DNA of 64,000 nucleotides, taken from positions 248,001-312,000 of the forward strand of contig NZ_KB898663.1 of the NCBI RefSeq assembly GCF_000377765.1. Direction: 5' to 3'. The DNA is from Gracilibacillus lacisalsi DSM 19029 (GTDB lineage: Bacteria; Bacillota; Bacilli; Bacillales; Amphibacillaceae). Of the stretch, positions 1-9,304 are shown one piece after another. The translations under genes were made by a program, and so were the position numbers. Below the pieces are notes generated by a model, which was not told the DNA's origin, did no database searches, and worked only from the letters and a program-made list of their open reading frames with translations. How positions within the stretch are numbered: the stretch's first letter is position 1; every line of letters starts with the position of its first letter.

Positions 1-16
1 TAGACTTCTTTACCAA

Positions 17-43
17 GAAAAAACAGCTGCTCTAAGCAACTGC
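17..43 (-). terminator. Rho-independent terminator of the IDEAL-domain gene
   Basis: On the minus strand a 9-bp stem (GCAGTTGCT with AGCAGCTGT, two G-T pairs) with a 3-base loop begins at the stop codon of the neighbouring gene and runs into a T-rich tract. This is the layout of an intrinsic terminator. Confidence 0.7.
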
Positions 44-486
44 TACATTTCATTTAACTTCGTTGTATACAAATGGAAACTGTCTGGATTTTTTTCATCT
101 AAAGCTCGATCAATAAGTCTTAATAAATTGCTTTTCTCTAATTCCATAATCACATGGTCAATATTATCCGTCTTCTCATCAGTTTGTGACACGATCATAT
201 ACGGGCTTAAAATAGTGGATAGATGCTCCTGAAAATCTTTTACTTTCATCAGATCTGATAATGTTATCCGGTTATATTTTTTTCCTTTTTGAAAAACGAA
301 AACATCGTTTTTATTTTGAATTTGTTGTGTATCGCGATTAATTCGAATTTCTCGAGCTTCGAGCGGAACAAAATGATATACTTCATCATCCATTAACAAA
401 GAAAAATATTGATAAGCAAGTACCACCCGAATGTGTTTGCCTTCTTCTTTCACATAATACGGTTTTAACATTTTTACGGAAAGCAA
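43..486 (-). CDS. IDEAL-domain protein
   Basis: A 147-residue protein if started at the TTG at 486, which lies 8 bases after a strong GAGGAGG; the frame is open slightly further (GTG 493-495), but that codon overlaps the ribosome binding site. The last about 40 residues (LLRLIDRALDEKNPDSFH) match the short IDEAL domain found at the C-terminus of several Bacillaceae proteins, including YpiB. The N-terminal part has lysine-rich stretches and no membrane segment, so the product is probably cytoplasmic. The molecular function of this group is unknown. It is monocistronic, with its own terminator. The IDEAL assignment is fairly sure; the start codon is less so. Confidence 0.75.
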   Translation of the reverse strand: MLSVKMLKPYYVKEEGKHIRVVLAYQYFSLLMDDEVYHFVPLEAREIRINRDTQQIQNKNDVFVFQKGKKYNRITLSDLMKVKDFQEHLSTILSPYMIVSQTDEKTDNIDHVIMELEKSNLLRLIDRALDEKNPDSFHLYTTKLNEM

Positions 487-564
487 ATTCAACACCTCCT
501 CAAAAATTCATAACGCACTAATCTGCTTGAGATATACTCTTATTTTACATCATATGCAAGAAAT

Positions 565-579
565 AAGAAAGCGTTTACA
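565..579. promoter_or_regulatory. Candidate cre-like box
   Basis: The 15-mer AAGAAAGCGTTTACA fits the CcpA catabolite-responsive consensus WTGNAANCGNWNNCW except for the second base. It lies between the divergent starts of the IDEAL-domain gene and the exporter gene. This is a pattern match only. Confidence 0.35.
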
Positions 580-705
580 ACTAATTACCAAAAAGAAATT
601 TTTGGCTAGTAATCGTTATCCTTCCATTTAAGCAGATTCACCATGGTAAGCTAACGATTTCTGCGGTATACTAAGCAATAGAATGTTCGAAGGAGAATTT
701 TTCTA

Positions 706-1746
706 ATGAAATGGTCAAAATTACGCTACCGTTTTTTTGGTAGGCGAATAATCAAAACAGCATTAGCTGTCTTTTTAACATCCATGTTATGTGAATGGAT
801 CGGCTGGCCGCCAGTATTCGCTGTCATCACTGCGATTGTCACCGTCGAACCAACTGTTGCTGATTCGATCAAAAAAGGGATTGTCCGTTTTCCTGCTTCG
901 GCAATAGGTTCAGCCTATGCCGTTTTATTTATCTACTTGTTTGGGAACTCACCCATTACTTATACATTGTCCGCCTTGTTTACAATTATCACGTGTTATC
1001 GATTAGGTTTACATGCTGGACTGCTAGTAGCAACCTTAACATCCGTTGCCATGATCGAAGTAATCCATACTAATTTATTTGTCTCTTTTATTATTCGACT
1101 TGGCACCACAACAGTCGGACTATTAGTATCAACATTAGTCAATATGTTTATTTTACCGCCTAATTACACAAAAAAAATAATGACTAATATCCATGATCTA
1201 TTAAAACAGACAGGAGAAGAATTAGAGATTATATTGAAGCAATTAGTTGGAAAAAACCGACTCTCCAAGCAAAAAACAGAGATAGACAGTCGTTTTTTAA
1301 CATTAAAAACGACATTGGATCAGACAGATAAATTGTTGAATTTTCAAGCAGCAGAATCGAAATATCATCGACTGGACGAGCGTACGAAGCATGTATTTGA
1401 TTACGAAAGAAAAAACCTCAAGAGATTGCGATTGATTCATTATCATATCGGTAATTTAATTAATACACCAATCCAAAACATCTGTTGGTCGAAGCAAGAG
1501 TGTGAAGACATTATGCAAATGGTGGAAACACTAGTTGATTTCATGAAATATCCTGATCATTATAAAGCAAGTGCCTACCGACAACAGGTAAAAAAGTTAA
1601 TGAATCAATTCTGGGAAAGTAAAAAACCAAGTGATGATCAAAATACTACCCTTTTTACACCAGAAGTCATTATCTTATATGAATTACTGTCTATTTATAA
1701 TATCGTAGAAAAGATATTAATTAGTGAAAATGAACTGAAGAAATAA
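706..1746 (+). CDS. Aromatic acid exporter family protein (FUSC/ArAE-like)
   Basis: A 346-residue protein. The first about 150 residues form several hydrophobic segments, with the family motif region around WPPVFAVITAIVTVEPT followed by a conserved SAIGSAYA. The remaining about 190 residues are hydrophilic and helical. This arrangement (N-terminal membrane half, cytoplasmic C-terminal half) is typical of the Bacillus ArAE_1 proteins such as YgaE and YqjA, related to aromatic carboxylate efflux pumps. The substrate cannot be read from the sequence. The start is supported by GAAGGAG about 10 bases upstream. It is monocistronic and convergent with the chemoreceptor gene. Confidence 0.8.
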   Translation: MKWSKLRYRFFGRRIIKTALAVFLTSMLCEWIGWPPVFAVITAIVTVEPTVADSIKKGIVRFPASAIGSAYAVLFIYLFGNSPITYTLSALFTIITCYRLGLHAGLLVATLTSVAMIEVIHTNLFVSFIIRLGTTTVGLLVSTLVNMFILPPNYTKKIMTNIHDLLKQTGEELEIILKQLVGKNRLSKQKTEIDSRFLTLKTTLDQTDKLLNFQAAESKYHRLDERTKHVFDYERKNLKRLRLIHYHIGNLINTPIQNICWSKQECEDIMQMVETLVDFMKYPDHYKASAYRQQVKKLMNQFWESKKPSDDQNTTLFTPEVIILYELLSIYNIVEKILISENELKK

Positions 1747-1786
1747 CAAGAGTCTGGGACACAACTCCTCCGGCTACCCACTTTCC

Positions 1787-1962
1787 TTCCCTTGATTTAG
1801 GCAATTATCCCCGGAAGAGAAGAGATTTTCCTCGGAACAGAGGTAGCGCTTCCGGGGATATCTCTTTCCCTTCCCTGGATATAGGCGATTATCCTTGGAA
1901 GAGAAGGCTTTTTCCCTGGAAGAGAAAGCTTTTTCCTCGGAACAGAATGGCCATTCCGGGGA
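1787..1962. repeat. Periodic array of TTCC(S)GG modules (9 modules, 20-22 bp)
   Basis: Short modules with the core TTCC or ATCC followed by CTGG, CCGG, TCGG or GGGG recur at 1787, 1807, 1828, 1850, 1871, 1891, 1912, 1933 and 1954, so spacings are 20-22 bp. The linkers are AG-rich (such as AAGAGAA) or TATCTC. The array fills the spacer between the converging exporter and chemoreceptor genes and is the same family as the larger array near 28.1 kb. The open frame across it is an artefact of the repeat. Confidence 0.8.
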
Positions 1963-2166
1963 TATCTCCTTTAATAGGGTTTCCACGACGGCATAGAAAA
2001 CAATCCGAAAGTAATTTTTGTTTGAGTAGATGTTGTATTTGCACAACGAAGTAATCTGCAGGAGCGGTTTGTCAGCATTCTCCAAGGAAGATTAAGCAGA
2101 GTGAATCGAGGCACGTTACTGCACAGTTTATGTTTAAGCCGCTATAAAACTCATCAGCTTGCATCT

Positions 2167-2210
2167 AAAGACCCGAACTATTCCATTTGTTATGGATAGT
2201 TCGGGTCTTT
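2167..2210. terminator. Strong terminator hairpin between convergent genes
   Basis: AAAGACCCGAACTAT pairs with ATAGTTCGGGTCTTT around a short loop (near-perfect stem of about 18 bp with one bulge). An A-run on one side and T-run on the other mean it can work in both directions. Between the array and this hairpin (about 1970-2160) I see nothing recognisable. Confidence 0.85.
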
Positions 2211-2234
2211 ATTTAACTTAGATACTTATTTCCT

Positions 2235-3938
2235 TTAAATCTTAAATTGCCTTACTAATCCATTTAATTCTTCTGACAGCTTTGCCAGATCTTCGGAATT
2301 GGACGATACTTCTTCCATTGAACTGCTTGCTTGTTGGGCAGATGCTGACGTCTGCTCAACACCGGCAGCTGATTCTTCCGAAATCGAGGCAATTTCTTCG
2401 ACAAAACTATTAATCTCTTCACTACTTGTCCTCATGTCAGACAAATTAGTTGTTACAGTTTTAATACTAGAAACCATTTCTGTTACAGCATGATTAATTT
2501 GCTCGAAAGTCTCTCCTGTCTTTTCAATTTGTTCAGAGCCTGCTTCCACTTCACCGTAACCTTCTTCTAACGATTGGGTTACATTAGAAGATTCACTTTG
2601 GATATTCGTAACAATTCCAGTGATATCGTTAACGGACTCTGCTACCTGTTCCGCTAATTTGCGAACTTCATCTGCTACGACCGCAAAACCTTTGCCATGT
2701 TCTCCAGCACGTGCTGATTCGATGGCTGCATTTAATGCTAATAAATTAGTTTGTTCCGCAATATCCTTAATCACTGCGACTAGTTTTGAAATTTCTTTTG
2801 ACTGATTATCTAAACCACGTACTTTTTCTACTGCATCTTGTACAATCGTATGGATCCGGCCCATTTGTGCAATAGAAGTGTTCATCAATTCATTACCATT
2901 TTCAGCCATACTTAATACATTAGCTGATGCTCCTTCAATTCTCTCCCCATTTTGATCCGCCTCATGTACCTTTTGAGAGAAATCACTCATTTTCGATGCA
3001 ACATCTCCGGCATGATTTGCTTGGGTTTCTGCGCCTGAAGCTAATTCCTGCATAGTCGAAGCTATTTGCTCCGTTCCAGACTTCACTTCAGTTGCTGATT
3101 GATTTAATTCTTCACTTTGAGCAGTCACTGTATCAGAAACAGTTGAAACCTGTTGAATGATCTTCCTTAAATTCGTACTCATCTTATTTATCGAACTTGC
3201 AAGTTGTCCAATTTCATCATTGGCTTGATAATCTATATTTTCAACTAAAAGATTACCATTCGCAATGCTATTACTTACATCGACTACTTTATTTAAATTT
3301 TTGGAAACTGTTCGATTAACGATGATAATTAATATGATACTAATAATCAGTGATACAACAATCGCGATAACTAGTGCTACGATGGCCATTGTTTGACTTG
3401 TTTTTGCCCCTTCTATCGCATTTGCTCGTTGATCATTAACTAATACTTTTAGCTCTTCTAGGGTCCGGACAGTTTCACTTTGAAATTGTTGAGCCTGGCT
3501 TGCATGTTGTCCAGCTGCTTCCATATTACCTTGACCCACATAACTAACCACTTCATTGAATTCCAAGTTAAATTCATCATCATAGGCTACTACTTTTTCA
3601 ATGAGTTCCTTCTCTTTTTTAGTGTTCATTTTTTCACTTATTTTAGATTCTAACCTATCTAATAAATCTTTACGTTGATTAAATTCATTTACTACTTCAG
3701 ATGTAGGATCTTCCATATATTGAAACACACGGATACCTTTAGCTCTGATTAATGAACCCATCTCTGTTACATCAACTGCTCTATCTCCTCTTCTTTCCAT
3801 TGCTTCAATTTGCGATTGAACATTTTGTAAGAAAAAGAAAACTAACACAGCAGAAATCACAAAAAGACTTAAAACAACACTAAGGATAAGACCATACTTT
3901 GTACCAATCTTCACATTCTTAAAACGAAATTTTTTCAT
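2235..3938 (-). CDS. Methyl-accepting chemotaxis protein
   Basis: A 567-residue transmembrane chemoreceptor. A basic N-terminus and membrane segment (about 17-40) lead into an extracytoplasmic helical domain of about 150 residues resembling the four-helix-bundle 4HB_MCP sensor. A second membrane segment (about 190-210), a HAMP domain and a long coiled-coil signalling domain follow. The invariant hairpin tip ([20 protein letters not shown], then [15 protein letters not shown]) that contacts CheA and CheW is intact. The ATG at 3938 is chosen over a start 8 codons upstream because GGGAGG lies 8 bases before it. No chemotaxis kinase gene is nearby. The ligand is unknown. Confidence 0.9.
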   Translation of the reverse strand: MKKFRFKNVKIGTKYGLILSVVLSLFVISAVLVFFFLQNVQSQIEAMERRGDRAVDVTEMGSLIRAKGIRVFQYMEDPTSEVVNEFNQRKDLLDRLESKISEKMNTKKEKELIEKVVAYDDEFNLEFNEVVSYVGQGNMEAAGQHASQAQQFQSETVRTLEELKVLVNDQRANAIEGAKTSQTMAIVALVIAIVVSLIISIILIIIVNRTVSKNLNKVVDVSNSIANGNLLVENIDYQANDEIGQLASSINKMSTNLRKIIQQVSTVSDTVTAQSEELNQSATEVKSGTEQIASTMQELASGAETQANHAGDVASKMSDFSQKVHEADQNGERIEGASANVLSMAENGNELMNTSIAQMGRIHTIVQDAVEKVRGLDNQSKEISKLVAVIKDIAEQTNLLALNAAIESARAGEHGKGFAVVADEVRKLAEQVAESVNDITGIVTNIQSESSNVTQSLEEGYGEVEAGSEQIEKTGETFEQINHAVTEMVSSIKTVTTNLSDMRTSSEEINSFVEEIASISEESAAGVEQTSASAQQASSSMEEVSSNSEDLAKLSEELNGLVRQFKI

Positions 3939-4098
3939 GCTTTTCCTCCCATTGGTGATCATACTTGATGAAAAAGTTATAATATGCGACTATTCTAACA
4001 TGACCATTAGCATATTACCATAACGACCATGTAGTACTTATGTCCTTATTTTTTTATATAATTTTCTTTCCTATGAGAGGTAAAATCTCCAAAAATTA

Positions 4099-4124
4099 AA
4101 AACTCCCAATCAAATGGGAGTTTT
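4099..4124 (-). terminator. Terminator of the second chemoreceptor gene
   Basis: AAAACTCCCA and TGGGAGTTTT form a 10-bp stem with a 6-base loop directly after the stop codon of the gene on the minus strand, followed by T-rich sequence. Confidence 0.8.
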
Positions 4125-4129
4125 GTATG

Positions 4130-5848
4130 TTAAATCTTAAATTGTCTTACCAATCCATTTAGTTCTTCAGCAAGTTGTGCCAGTTCCTGCGAATTAGTTG
4201 ATACTTCTTCCATTGAACTACTGGCTTGTTGGGCAGATGCTGACGTCTGCTCGACACCGGCTGCTGATTCTTCCGAAATCGAGGCAATTTCCTCAACAGA
4301 ACCATTAATTTCTTCACTGCTAGTTGCCATTTCTGATAAGTTAGATGTTACCGTCTGGATACTTACAACCATATCTGTTACCGCTTGATTGATTTGCTCA
4401 AAGGTCTCACCTGTTTGCTTAATCTGCTCAGAACCAACTTCTACTTCACTATATCCTTCTTCAAGTGATTGGGAAACATTCGTCGATTCAGCCTGAATGT
4501 TGGTAACAATCCCTGTGATATCTGTAACAGAATCAGCTACTTGTTCTGCTAATTTTCTCACCTCATCTGCCACTACGGCAAACCCTTTTCCGTGTTCACC
4601 TGCACGAGCAGATTCAATCGCTGCATTCAGTGCTAATAGATTTGTTTGTTCGGCTATATCTTTGATCACAGCGACCAGCTTCGATATTTCTTTTGTTTGC
4701 CCCTCTAATCCTTGTACCTTACCGACGGCATCTTTTACAATCGTGTGGGCACGTTCCATTTGTGTTACTGAAGATTCCATCATATCCCGACCATCTTCTG
4801 TCATATCTAAAACATGAGAAGATGCTGATTCGATTTTGTTGCCATTGTCATTTGCTTCCTGTACCTTTTTGGAAAAGTCACTCATCTTAGCTGCAACATC
4901 TCCAGCATGTGTTGCTTGTGTTTCTGTTCCATCAGCTAATTCTCCCATTGTTGTCGCAATCTGCTCTGTTCCTGATTTAACTTCGTTGGCTGAAGTGTTT
5001 AATTGTTCACTTTGGCTACTTACCGTATTGGAAACGTCTGCGACTCGCTCAATGATATTACGTAAGCTAGAACTCATGGTATTCATTGCGTTTGCTAATT
5101 GTCCTATTTCATCCTTACTTTGATACTTGAGATTTTCAACTAGTAAATTACCCTCAGCAATTTGATTACTAAAATCCACTACTTTATTTAAGTTTTTGGA
5201 GAGTTTGCGATTCATCACAGTAATAAGAATAACACTGATAACTAGTGAAATAACAATCGAACCAACTAATACAGCAATCGCGAACATTTGACTAGATTTT
5301 GCGTTGTTTACGGCAAGTACACGTTGTTCATTTACTATTGTTTTCAACTGTTCTAATGCTTGTACTGCTTCTGCAGCTATTTGATTTGCCTCATTAGCAG
5401 TATTGATCGCAATTTCTTCCTCATCTTGTCGCATATATCCGATTACTTCATTAAATTTTCGATTCAATTGGTCATCCAAATCACTCATTTCTTGGAATAA
5501 AGCCACTTCAGCTTCTGTATTCATACTTGGCTCCAACTGTTCCCGAAGTGCTTCAAATTGTTCAATTCGAGCATGGTATTCCTCATCAATTTCCGTAGAT
5601 GCACTGTCGACATATTGAAAAATATTGATACTTTTAGCGCGAAGCAGAGATCCCATTTCGGTTACATTTACCGAACGATCCCCTCTTCTTTCCATCGCTT
5701 CAATTTCCGATTCAACATTTTGCAATAAGTACCATACGACACCTGTTGAGATTAAAAATAGTGCTAATACAATCGATAATATAATGCCGTATTTTGTTCC
5801 AACCTTAAGGTTTTTAAAATCGAATAATTTCCCCATAAAAGACTTCAT
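4130..5848 (-). CDS. Methyl-accepting chemotaxis protein (paralogue)
   Basis: A 572-residue chemoreceptor with the same plan as its downstream neighbour: membrane segment, four-helix-bundle-like sensor, membrane segment, HAMP, and signalling domain with the conserved tip ([20 protein letters not shown]). The two proteins are nearly identical in the signalling half and much more different in the sensor half, which fits tandem duplication followed by change of ligand specificity. Each gene has its own terminator and ribosome binding site (GAGGG before ATG 5848), so they are probably separately transcribed. Confidence 0.9.
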   Translation of the reverse strand: MKSFMGKLFDFKNLKVGTKYGIILSIVLALFLISTGVVWYLLQNVESEIEAMERRGDRSVNVTEMGSLLRAKSINIFQYVDSASTEIDEEYHARIEQFEALREQLEPSMNTEAEVALFQEMSDLDDQLNRKFNEVIGYMRQDEEEIAINTANEANQIAAEAVQALEQLKTIVNEQRVLAVNNAKSSQMFAIAVLVGSIVISLVISVILITVMNRKLSKNLNKVVDFSNQIAEGNLLVENLKYQSKDEIGQLANAMNTMSSSLRNIIERVADVSNTVSSQSEQLNTSANEVKSGTEQIATTMGELADGTETQATHAGDVAAKMSDFSKKVQEANDNGNKIESASSHVLDMTEDGRDMMESSVTQMERAHTIVKDAVGKVQGLEGQTKEISKLVAVIKDIAEQTNLLALNAAIESARAGEHGKGFAVVADEVRKLAEQVADSVTDITGIVTNIQAESTNVSQSLEEGYSEVEVGSEQIKQTGETFEQINQAVTDMVVSIQTVTSNLSEMATSSEEINGSVEEIASISEESAAGVEQTSASAQQASSSMEEVSTNSQELAQLAEELNGLVRQFKI

Positions 5849-6062
5849 CTGTATTCCCTCATTTCTCAGCTAGTCATTTTTTATATATGATTTAAAGTAA
5901 AATTGCATGAGTCTATTCTATCACGAAAACGCATACATTACTATGTTTATTTATAGGCCTTTTAACCTCTAGTTGATTCAAAATGCCTGAAAAATCTAGA
6001 TTAGTTTTCTTGTATGTTACAATATTATTAATAGACAATGAAAAGAAAGAAGGTTGTTGAAG

Positions 6063-6743
6063 ATGCTTCTTCAATCTATTTCGGAAAATGCCATCATGAT
6101 GACATTACCGTATACACCCGATTCATCTGCTTATTTGATTGCAGTCAAACAACAGCTAGAAAATCAATCGTTCATTGTTGAAGCAGTAGTTGGTTACAGA
6201 ACGATTACCGTATACTTTGATCCTTTACGCATTTCTCACCAAAAGATGAAAAAAGTAATTACTGCTACTAGCGAACAGAAGCAAACCGAGAAAATAAATG
6301 GTAGATTGCATCACATTCCCGTTTGTTATGACAAAACGTTTGGTATCGATATAGCACACGTCATGAAAAACAAAAAATTATCATGGCAGAAGGTTGTTGC
6401 ATTACATAGCAATCCTACCTATAACGTCTCATTCTTAGGGTTCTCACCGGGGTTCCCTTTTTTAACCGGAATGGATCAAACACTTGCTACACCGAGAAAA
6501 GACAAGCCCAGACTGGAGGTACCGCAAGGATCTGTCGGAATTGCAGGCGGTCAAACAGGTATTTACCCGAGCACGTCTCCTGGTGGGTGGCAAATCATTG
6601 GGCGTACACCAGTAAATTTATTACCATTAGCTGATGACAGGCCGACATTATTAGCTCCTGGGGATCAAATTAGATTTTATCCAATCACAAAAATAGAATT
6701 TGAACAGCTTCAGAAAGAGGAGCGTATAAAAAATGACAATTGA
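6063..6743 (+). CDS. pxpB: 5-oxoprolinase subunit PxpB (KipI family)
   Basis: A 226-residue member of the KipI/carboxyltransferase domain family. The motif SFLGFSPGFPFLTGMD and the run GSVGIAGGQTGIYPSTSPGG are the family signatures. With PxpC and PxpA it forms the ATP-dependent enzyme that opens 5-oxoproline (pyroglutamate) to glutamate. The ATG at 6063 is preferred over TTG codons at 6054 and 6057 because AGAAGG at 6047-6052 sits about 10 bases before it. The gene overlaps pxpC by 11 bp. In B. subtilis KipI also inhibits the sporulation kinase KinA; whether that holds here is unknown. Confidence 0.9.
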   Translation: MLLQSISENAIMMTLPYTPDSSAYLIAVKQQLENQSFIVEAVVGYRTITVYFDPLRISHQKMKKVITATSEQKQTEKINGRLHHIPVCYDKTFGIDIAHVMKNKKLSWQKVVALHSNPTYNVSFLGFSPGFPFLTGMDQTLATPRKDKPRLEVPQGSVGIAGGQTGIYPSTSPGGWQIIGRTPVNLLPLADDRPTLLAPGDQIRFYPITKIEFEQLQKEERIKNDN

Positions 6744-7698
6744 AATAATAGAAGAAGGATTACATACCACTATCCAGGACCAGGGACGTCTTGGCTATCA
6801 ATCCTACGGGTTTTCAGTCAGTGGTCCGATGGATGAATTTGCTGCCAAAATGGCGAATATTCTCGTTAATAATGATACCGACGAAGCTGTGATAGAGATG
6901 AGCTTCATTGGACCGACAATTAAATTCCATCAGCATGCGATTATTGCGATAACCGGCGGGAATATGTCTGCTAATTTAAATGATAGGCCGATACCGCTTG
7001 CCCAGCCTATCCAAGTCAAAAAGGACGATATCTTACAGTTTCGAACGGTGAAAACTGGTGGCTTTGGATATATGGCTATTAAAGGAGGCTTGGATATACC
7101 TGAAATCCTAGGAAGTCAAAGTACAGTTGTGAGAGCGGATGTAGAAGGAGTTTTAAGAGGAAAATTAGCTGTGGGTGACACGATTCCCTTTTCTCACTCC
7201 TGTCACACCGAAAACCAGCTGCATTGGGGCATTAGCCATTCTCTTTTTAATTATATTGAACAACCGGAAGAGGTAATACGTTACCTCGAAGGTCCCCAAT
7301 ATGATTGGTTTGATTCCGACAGATTTGAACAAACAGGATGGATTGCTTCTACACAATCCAACCGAATGGGATATCGCTTGGAAGGAACACCGATTAAAAA
7401 AAGGAAAGATCAACAGCTTTTAACAGAAGCTACGACATTCGGTTCCATTCAAGTACCACCGAATGGGCAGCCAATCATTTTAATGGCAGATGGGCAACCG
7501 ACAGGAGGTTATCCAAAAATCGGACAGGTTGTGCGAGTTGATTTAAGTAAAGTAAGTCAATTAAGACCTGGTCAGCCTTTCAGATTGCAGAAGATAACGG
7601 CTGATGAAGCAATCGTCCTTTTAAAAAGTCGTGAGCGCTTAATTCGAACTATCCAGCGCTTTTGTCAGGAAAAATGGGGAGGGATAAAGCTGTGGTAA
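6733..7698 (+). CDS. pxpC: 5-oxoprolinase subunit PxpC (KipA family)
   Basis: A 321-residue biotin-dependent carboxyltransferase-like protein of the KipA family. Family signatures: TIQDQGRLGYQSYGFSVSGPMD near the N-terminus, AITGGNMSANL, and SNRMGYRLEG in the middle. It is the large partner of PxpB in the cleavage of 5-oxoproline. It overlaps pxpB at the 5' end and pxpA by 7 bp at the 3' end, so the three genes are translationally coupled. Confidence 0.9.
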   Translation: MTIEIIEEGLHTTIQDQGRLGYQSYGFSVSGPMDEFAAKMANILVNNDTDEAVIEMSFIGPTIKFHQHAIIAITGGNMSANLNDRPIPLAQPIQVKKDDILQFRTVKTGGFGYMAIKGGLDIPEILGSQSTVVRADVEGVLRGKLAVGDTIPFSHSCHTENQLHWGISHSLFNYIEQPEEVIRYLEGPQYDWFDSDRFEQTGWIASTQSNRMGYRLEGTPIKKRKDQQLLTEATTFGSIQVPPNGQPIILMADGQPTGGYPKIGQVVRVDLSKVSQLRPGQPFRLQKITADEAIVLLKSRERLIRTIQRFCQEKWGGIKLW

Positions 7699-8420
7699 GA
7701 ATAACATTGAATTGTGATTTAGGCGAAAGCTTTGGTATGTATCAAATCGGTAATGATGAAGCAATCATTCCATTAGTTGATGCAGTTAATATTGCATGTG
7801 GATTTCATGCTGGTGATCCACATACAATGAATAAAACAGTACAGTTGGCTAAAAAGCATCAAGTTAATATTGGGGCACATCCTGGTTTTCAGGATTTACA
7901 AGGTTTTGGCAGAAGAAATATCGATATACTTCCAGAACAAGCCTATGACTTGGTTGTTTATCAATTGGGTGCTTTGCAAGGATTTGTGACCATACATGAT
8001 ATGCAGTTAGCTCATGTGAAACCACATGGCGCTTTATACAATATGGCATGCAACAATCGTGAGCTTGCATTTGCTATCGCGCAAGCAGTACATGATGTCG
8101 ATCCGAGCTTAGTATTAGTCGGGCTTGCAAATAGTGAGTTAATTAACGCTGGAGAAGAGCTTGGATTACATGTTGCCAATGAAGTGTTTGCTGATAGAAC
8201 TTATCAGCCAGATGGCAGCTTAACACCTAGAAGTGAGGCTGGTTCCGTTATTCATGATATAGAACAAGCTATGAAACAAGTTTATGAAATCGCCACAACA
8301 GGAAAGGTTACTACAATTAATGGAGACAATATCAATATCAAAGCAGATACTATTTGTGTGCATGGCGATTCAGAAGAAGCATTACATTTTGTGCAGAGAA
8401 TTCGAGAAATCATTGGATAA
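7692..8420 (+). CDS. pxpA: 5-oxoprolinase subunit PxpA (LamB/YcsF family)
   Basis: A 242-residue LamB/YcsF protein. Signatures: LNCDLGESFGMYQIG at the N-terminus, NIACGFHAGDP, GAHPGFQDLQGFGRR, HVKPHGALYN and the C-terminal ICVHGDS. The GTG at 7692 is chosen because GGGGAGGG precedes it by about 8 bases and because the family starts at this point; the ATG 30 bases upstream lies inside pxpC. Third gene of the pxpBCA operon. No transporter gene accompanies the operon here, unlike B. subtilis, where ycsG lies in the same region. Confidence 0.92.
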   Translation: MVRITLNCDLGESFGMYQIGNDEAIIPLVDAVNIACGFHAGDPHTMNKTVQLAKKHQVNIGAHPGFQDLQGFGRRNIDILPEQAYDLVVYQLGALQGFVTIHDMQLAHVKPHGALYNMACNNRELAFAIAQAVHDVDPSLVLVGLANSELINAGEELGLHVANEVFADRTYQPDGSLTPRSEAGSVIHDIEQAMKQVYEIATTGKVTTINGDNINIKADTICVHGDSEEALHFVQRIREIIG

Positions 8421-8429
8421 GTAAGTGGA

Positions 8430-8545
8430 TCTGGACACTTTTGGTGATTTTCTGGACACTTTTTACGATAATCTGGACAGTATTTCACGTTTTCTGGACA
8501 CTTTTCGCTATTATCTGGACACTTTATAACATAATCTGGACACTA
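8430..8545. repeat. Exact 21-bp tandem array, TCTGGACACTTTT units
   Basis: TCTGGACA starts at 8430, 8451, 8472, 8493, 8514 and 8535, so the period is exactly 21 bp for six units. The first 10-13 bases are conserved (TCTGGACACTTTT) and the rest of each unit is variable A/T-rich sequence. It begins 10 bp after the pxpA stop codon in the convergent spacer. Confidence 0.9.
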
Positions 8546-8628
8546 GTAAAAAAGAATTTACGGAAACAATTGAAATGAATAAAATGGCAGAATGATCGAA
8601 TGTTCCCTAGACTATTGCAATGGTAAAC

Positions 8629-8661
8629 TAAACCGCATGAAAGCTGAATTTCATGCGGTTT
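8629..8661. terminator. Terminator between pxpA and the YesL operon
   Basis: AAACCGCATGAAA pairs with TTTCATGCGGTTT around a 6- to 7-base loop, flanked by AT-rich sequence on both sides. It lies at the 3' end of the YesL-containing operon and may also stop transcripts coming from pxpA. Confidence 0.8.
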
Positions 8662-8691
8662 AAACATTGGTTCGTTAGTGATATTACATCT

Positions 8692-9294
8692 TCATAAAAC
8701 TTGCTGTTCAACTTTGATAGATAATTTACGAAAGATATAATACATAGTGAATGCTAAAATACTTCCGAAGATTATCAGAAAAATCGGTGCAATCAAAGTG
8801 ATAGTAATTACCACAGCTATCGTTACCAACAGCAAAAGTGTATGAATAAAGTAACCTAACGAAAGAAATAAAGCATTCTTAAGCGTTTGTAATATGGAAA
8901 GTTCATAATGTACTAAAACAAAAAAAACATAAATGGTCATAAAAATAAATAGAATAATGGAAAATACCAATAAGGCAAATACTCCCGTCTTTCCAGTTAA
9001 CTCTACTTGTTGCAGGATTGACCAATCAACAAATAAAATCAATCCTGCAACCGTCCATAAGACACCAATCATAAAGCTTTTTTTAAAATTTTCTTTAAAT
9101 AGCGAAAAAAACAATCGAACCGATCCGGCATCTGTACCATCTGTGTGCCATTTACGGACAACTCCAAACAAAGCCGTTGTCGCAGGGAAAATAGTTATGA
9201 TAGGTACAGAGCAAATAATCCAAAGCGCATTAAGCAATACAAAGTGAGCAAAAATATCAAGTATACGAAAGAAAATGTTTTCTGATTTATTCAT
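8692..9294 (-). CDS. YesL family (DUF624) membrane protein, copy 1
   Basis: A 200-residue polytopic protein with about five hydrophobic segments. The N-terminal block (LNALWIICSVPIITIFPATTA, shown here in part) carries the family's W, P and PA-T-A-F signature. YesL proteins accompany CUT1 sugar transporters and YesM/YesN systems in Bacilli; their biochemical role is not established. The start has GAGGGTGATGAC upstream and lies 10 bp after the LacI gene stop, so it is the last gene of the five-gene sugar operon starting at 13517. Confidence 0.82.
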   Translation of the reverse strand: MNKSENIFFRILDIFAHFVLLNALWIICSVPIITIFPATTALFGVVRKWHTDGTDAGSVRLFFSLFKENFKKSFMIGVLWTVAGLILFVDWSILQQVELTGKTGVFALLVFSIILFIFMTIYVFFVLVHYELSILQTLKNALFLSLGYFIHTLLLLVTIAVVITITLIAPIFLIIFGSILAFTMYYIFRKLSIKVEQQVL

Positions 9295-9304
9295 GTCATC
9301 ACCC

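Noticed and set aside
1774-2085. A 103-codon open frame on the minus strand
   Set aside because: It runs across the TTCC(S)GG array, its residues simply echo the repeat (SEEKAFSS, YPGKGK), and it lacks a convincing ribosome binding site. The same pseudo-protein pattern appears in the unrelated 28-kb array.
4497-5873. Plus-strand open frames opposite the chemoreceptor genes
   Set aside because: They are antisense shadows of the conserved signalling domains; their residue composition is unnatural (Ser/Ala/Cys-rich) and they have no initiation signals.
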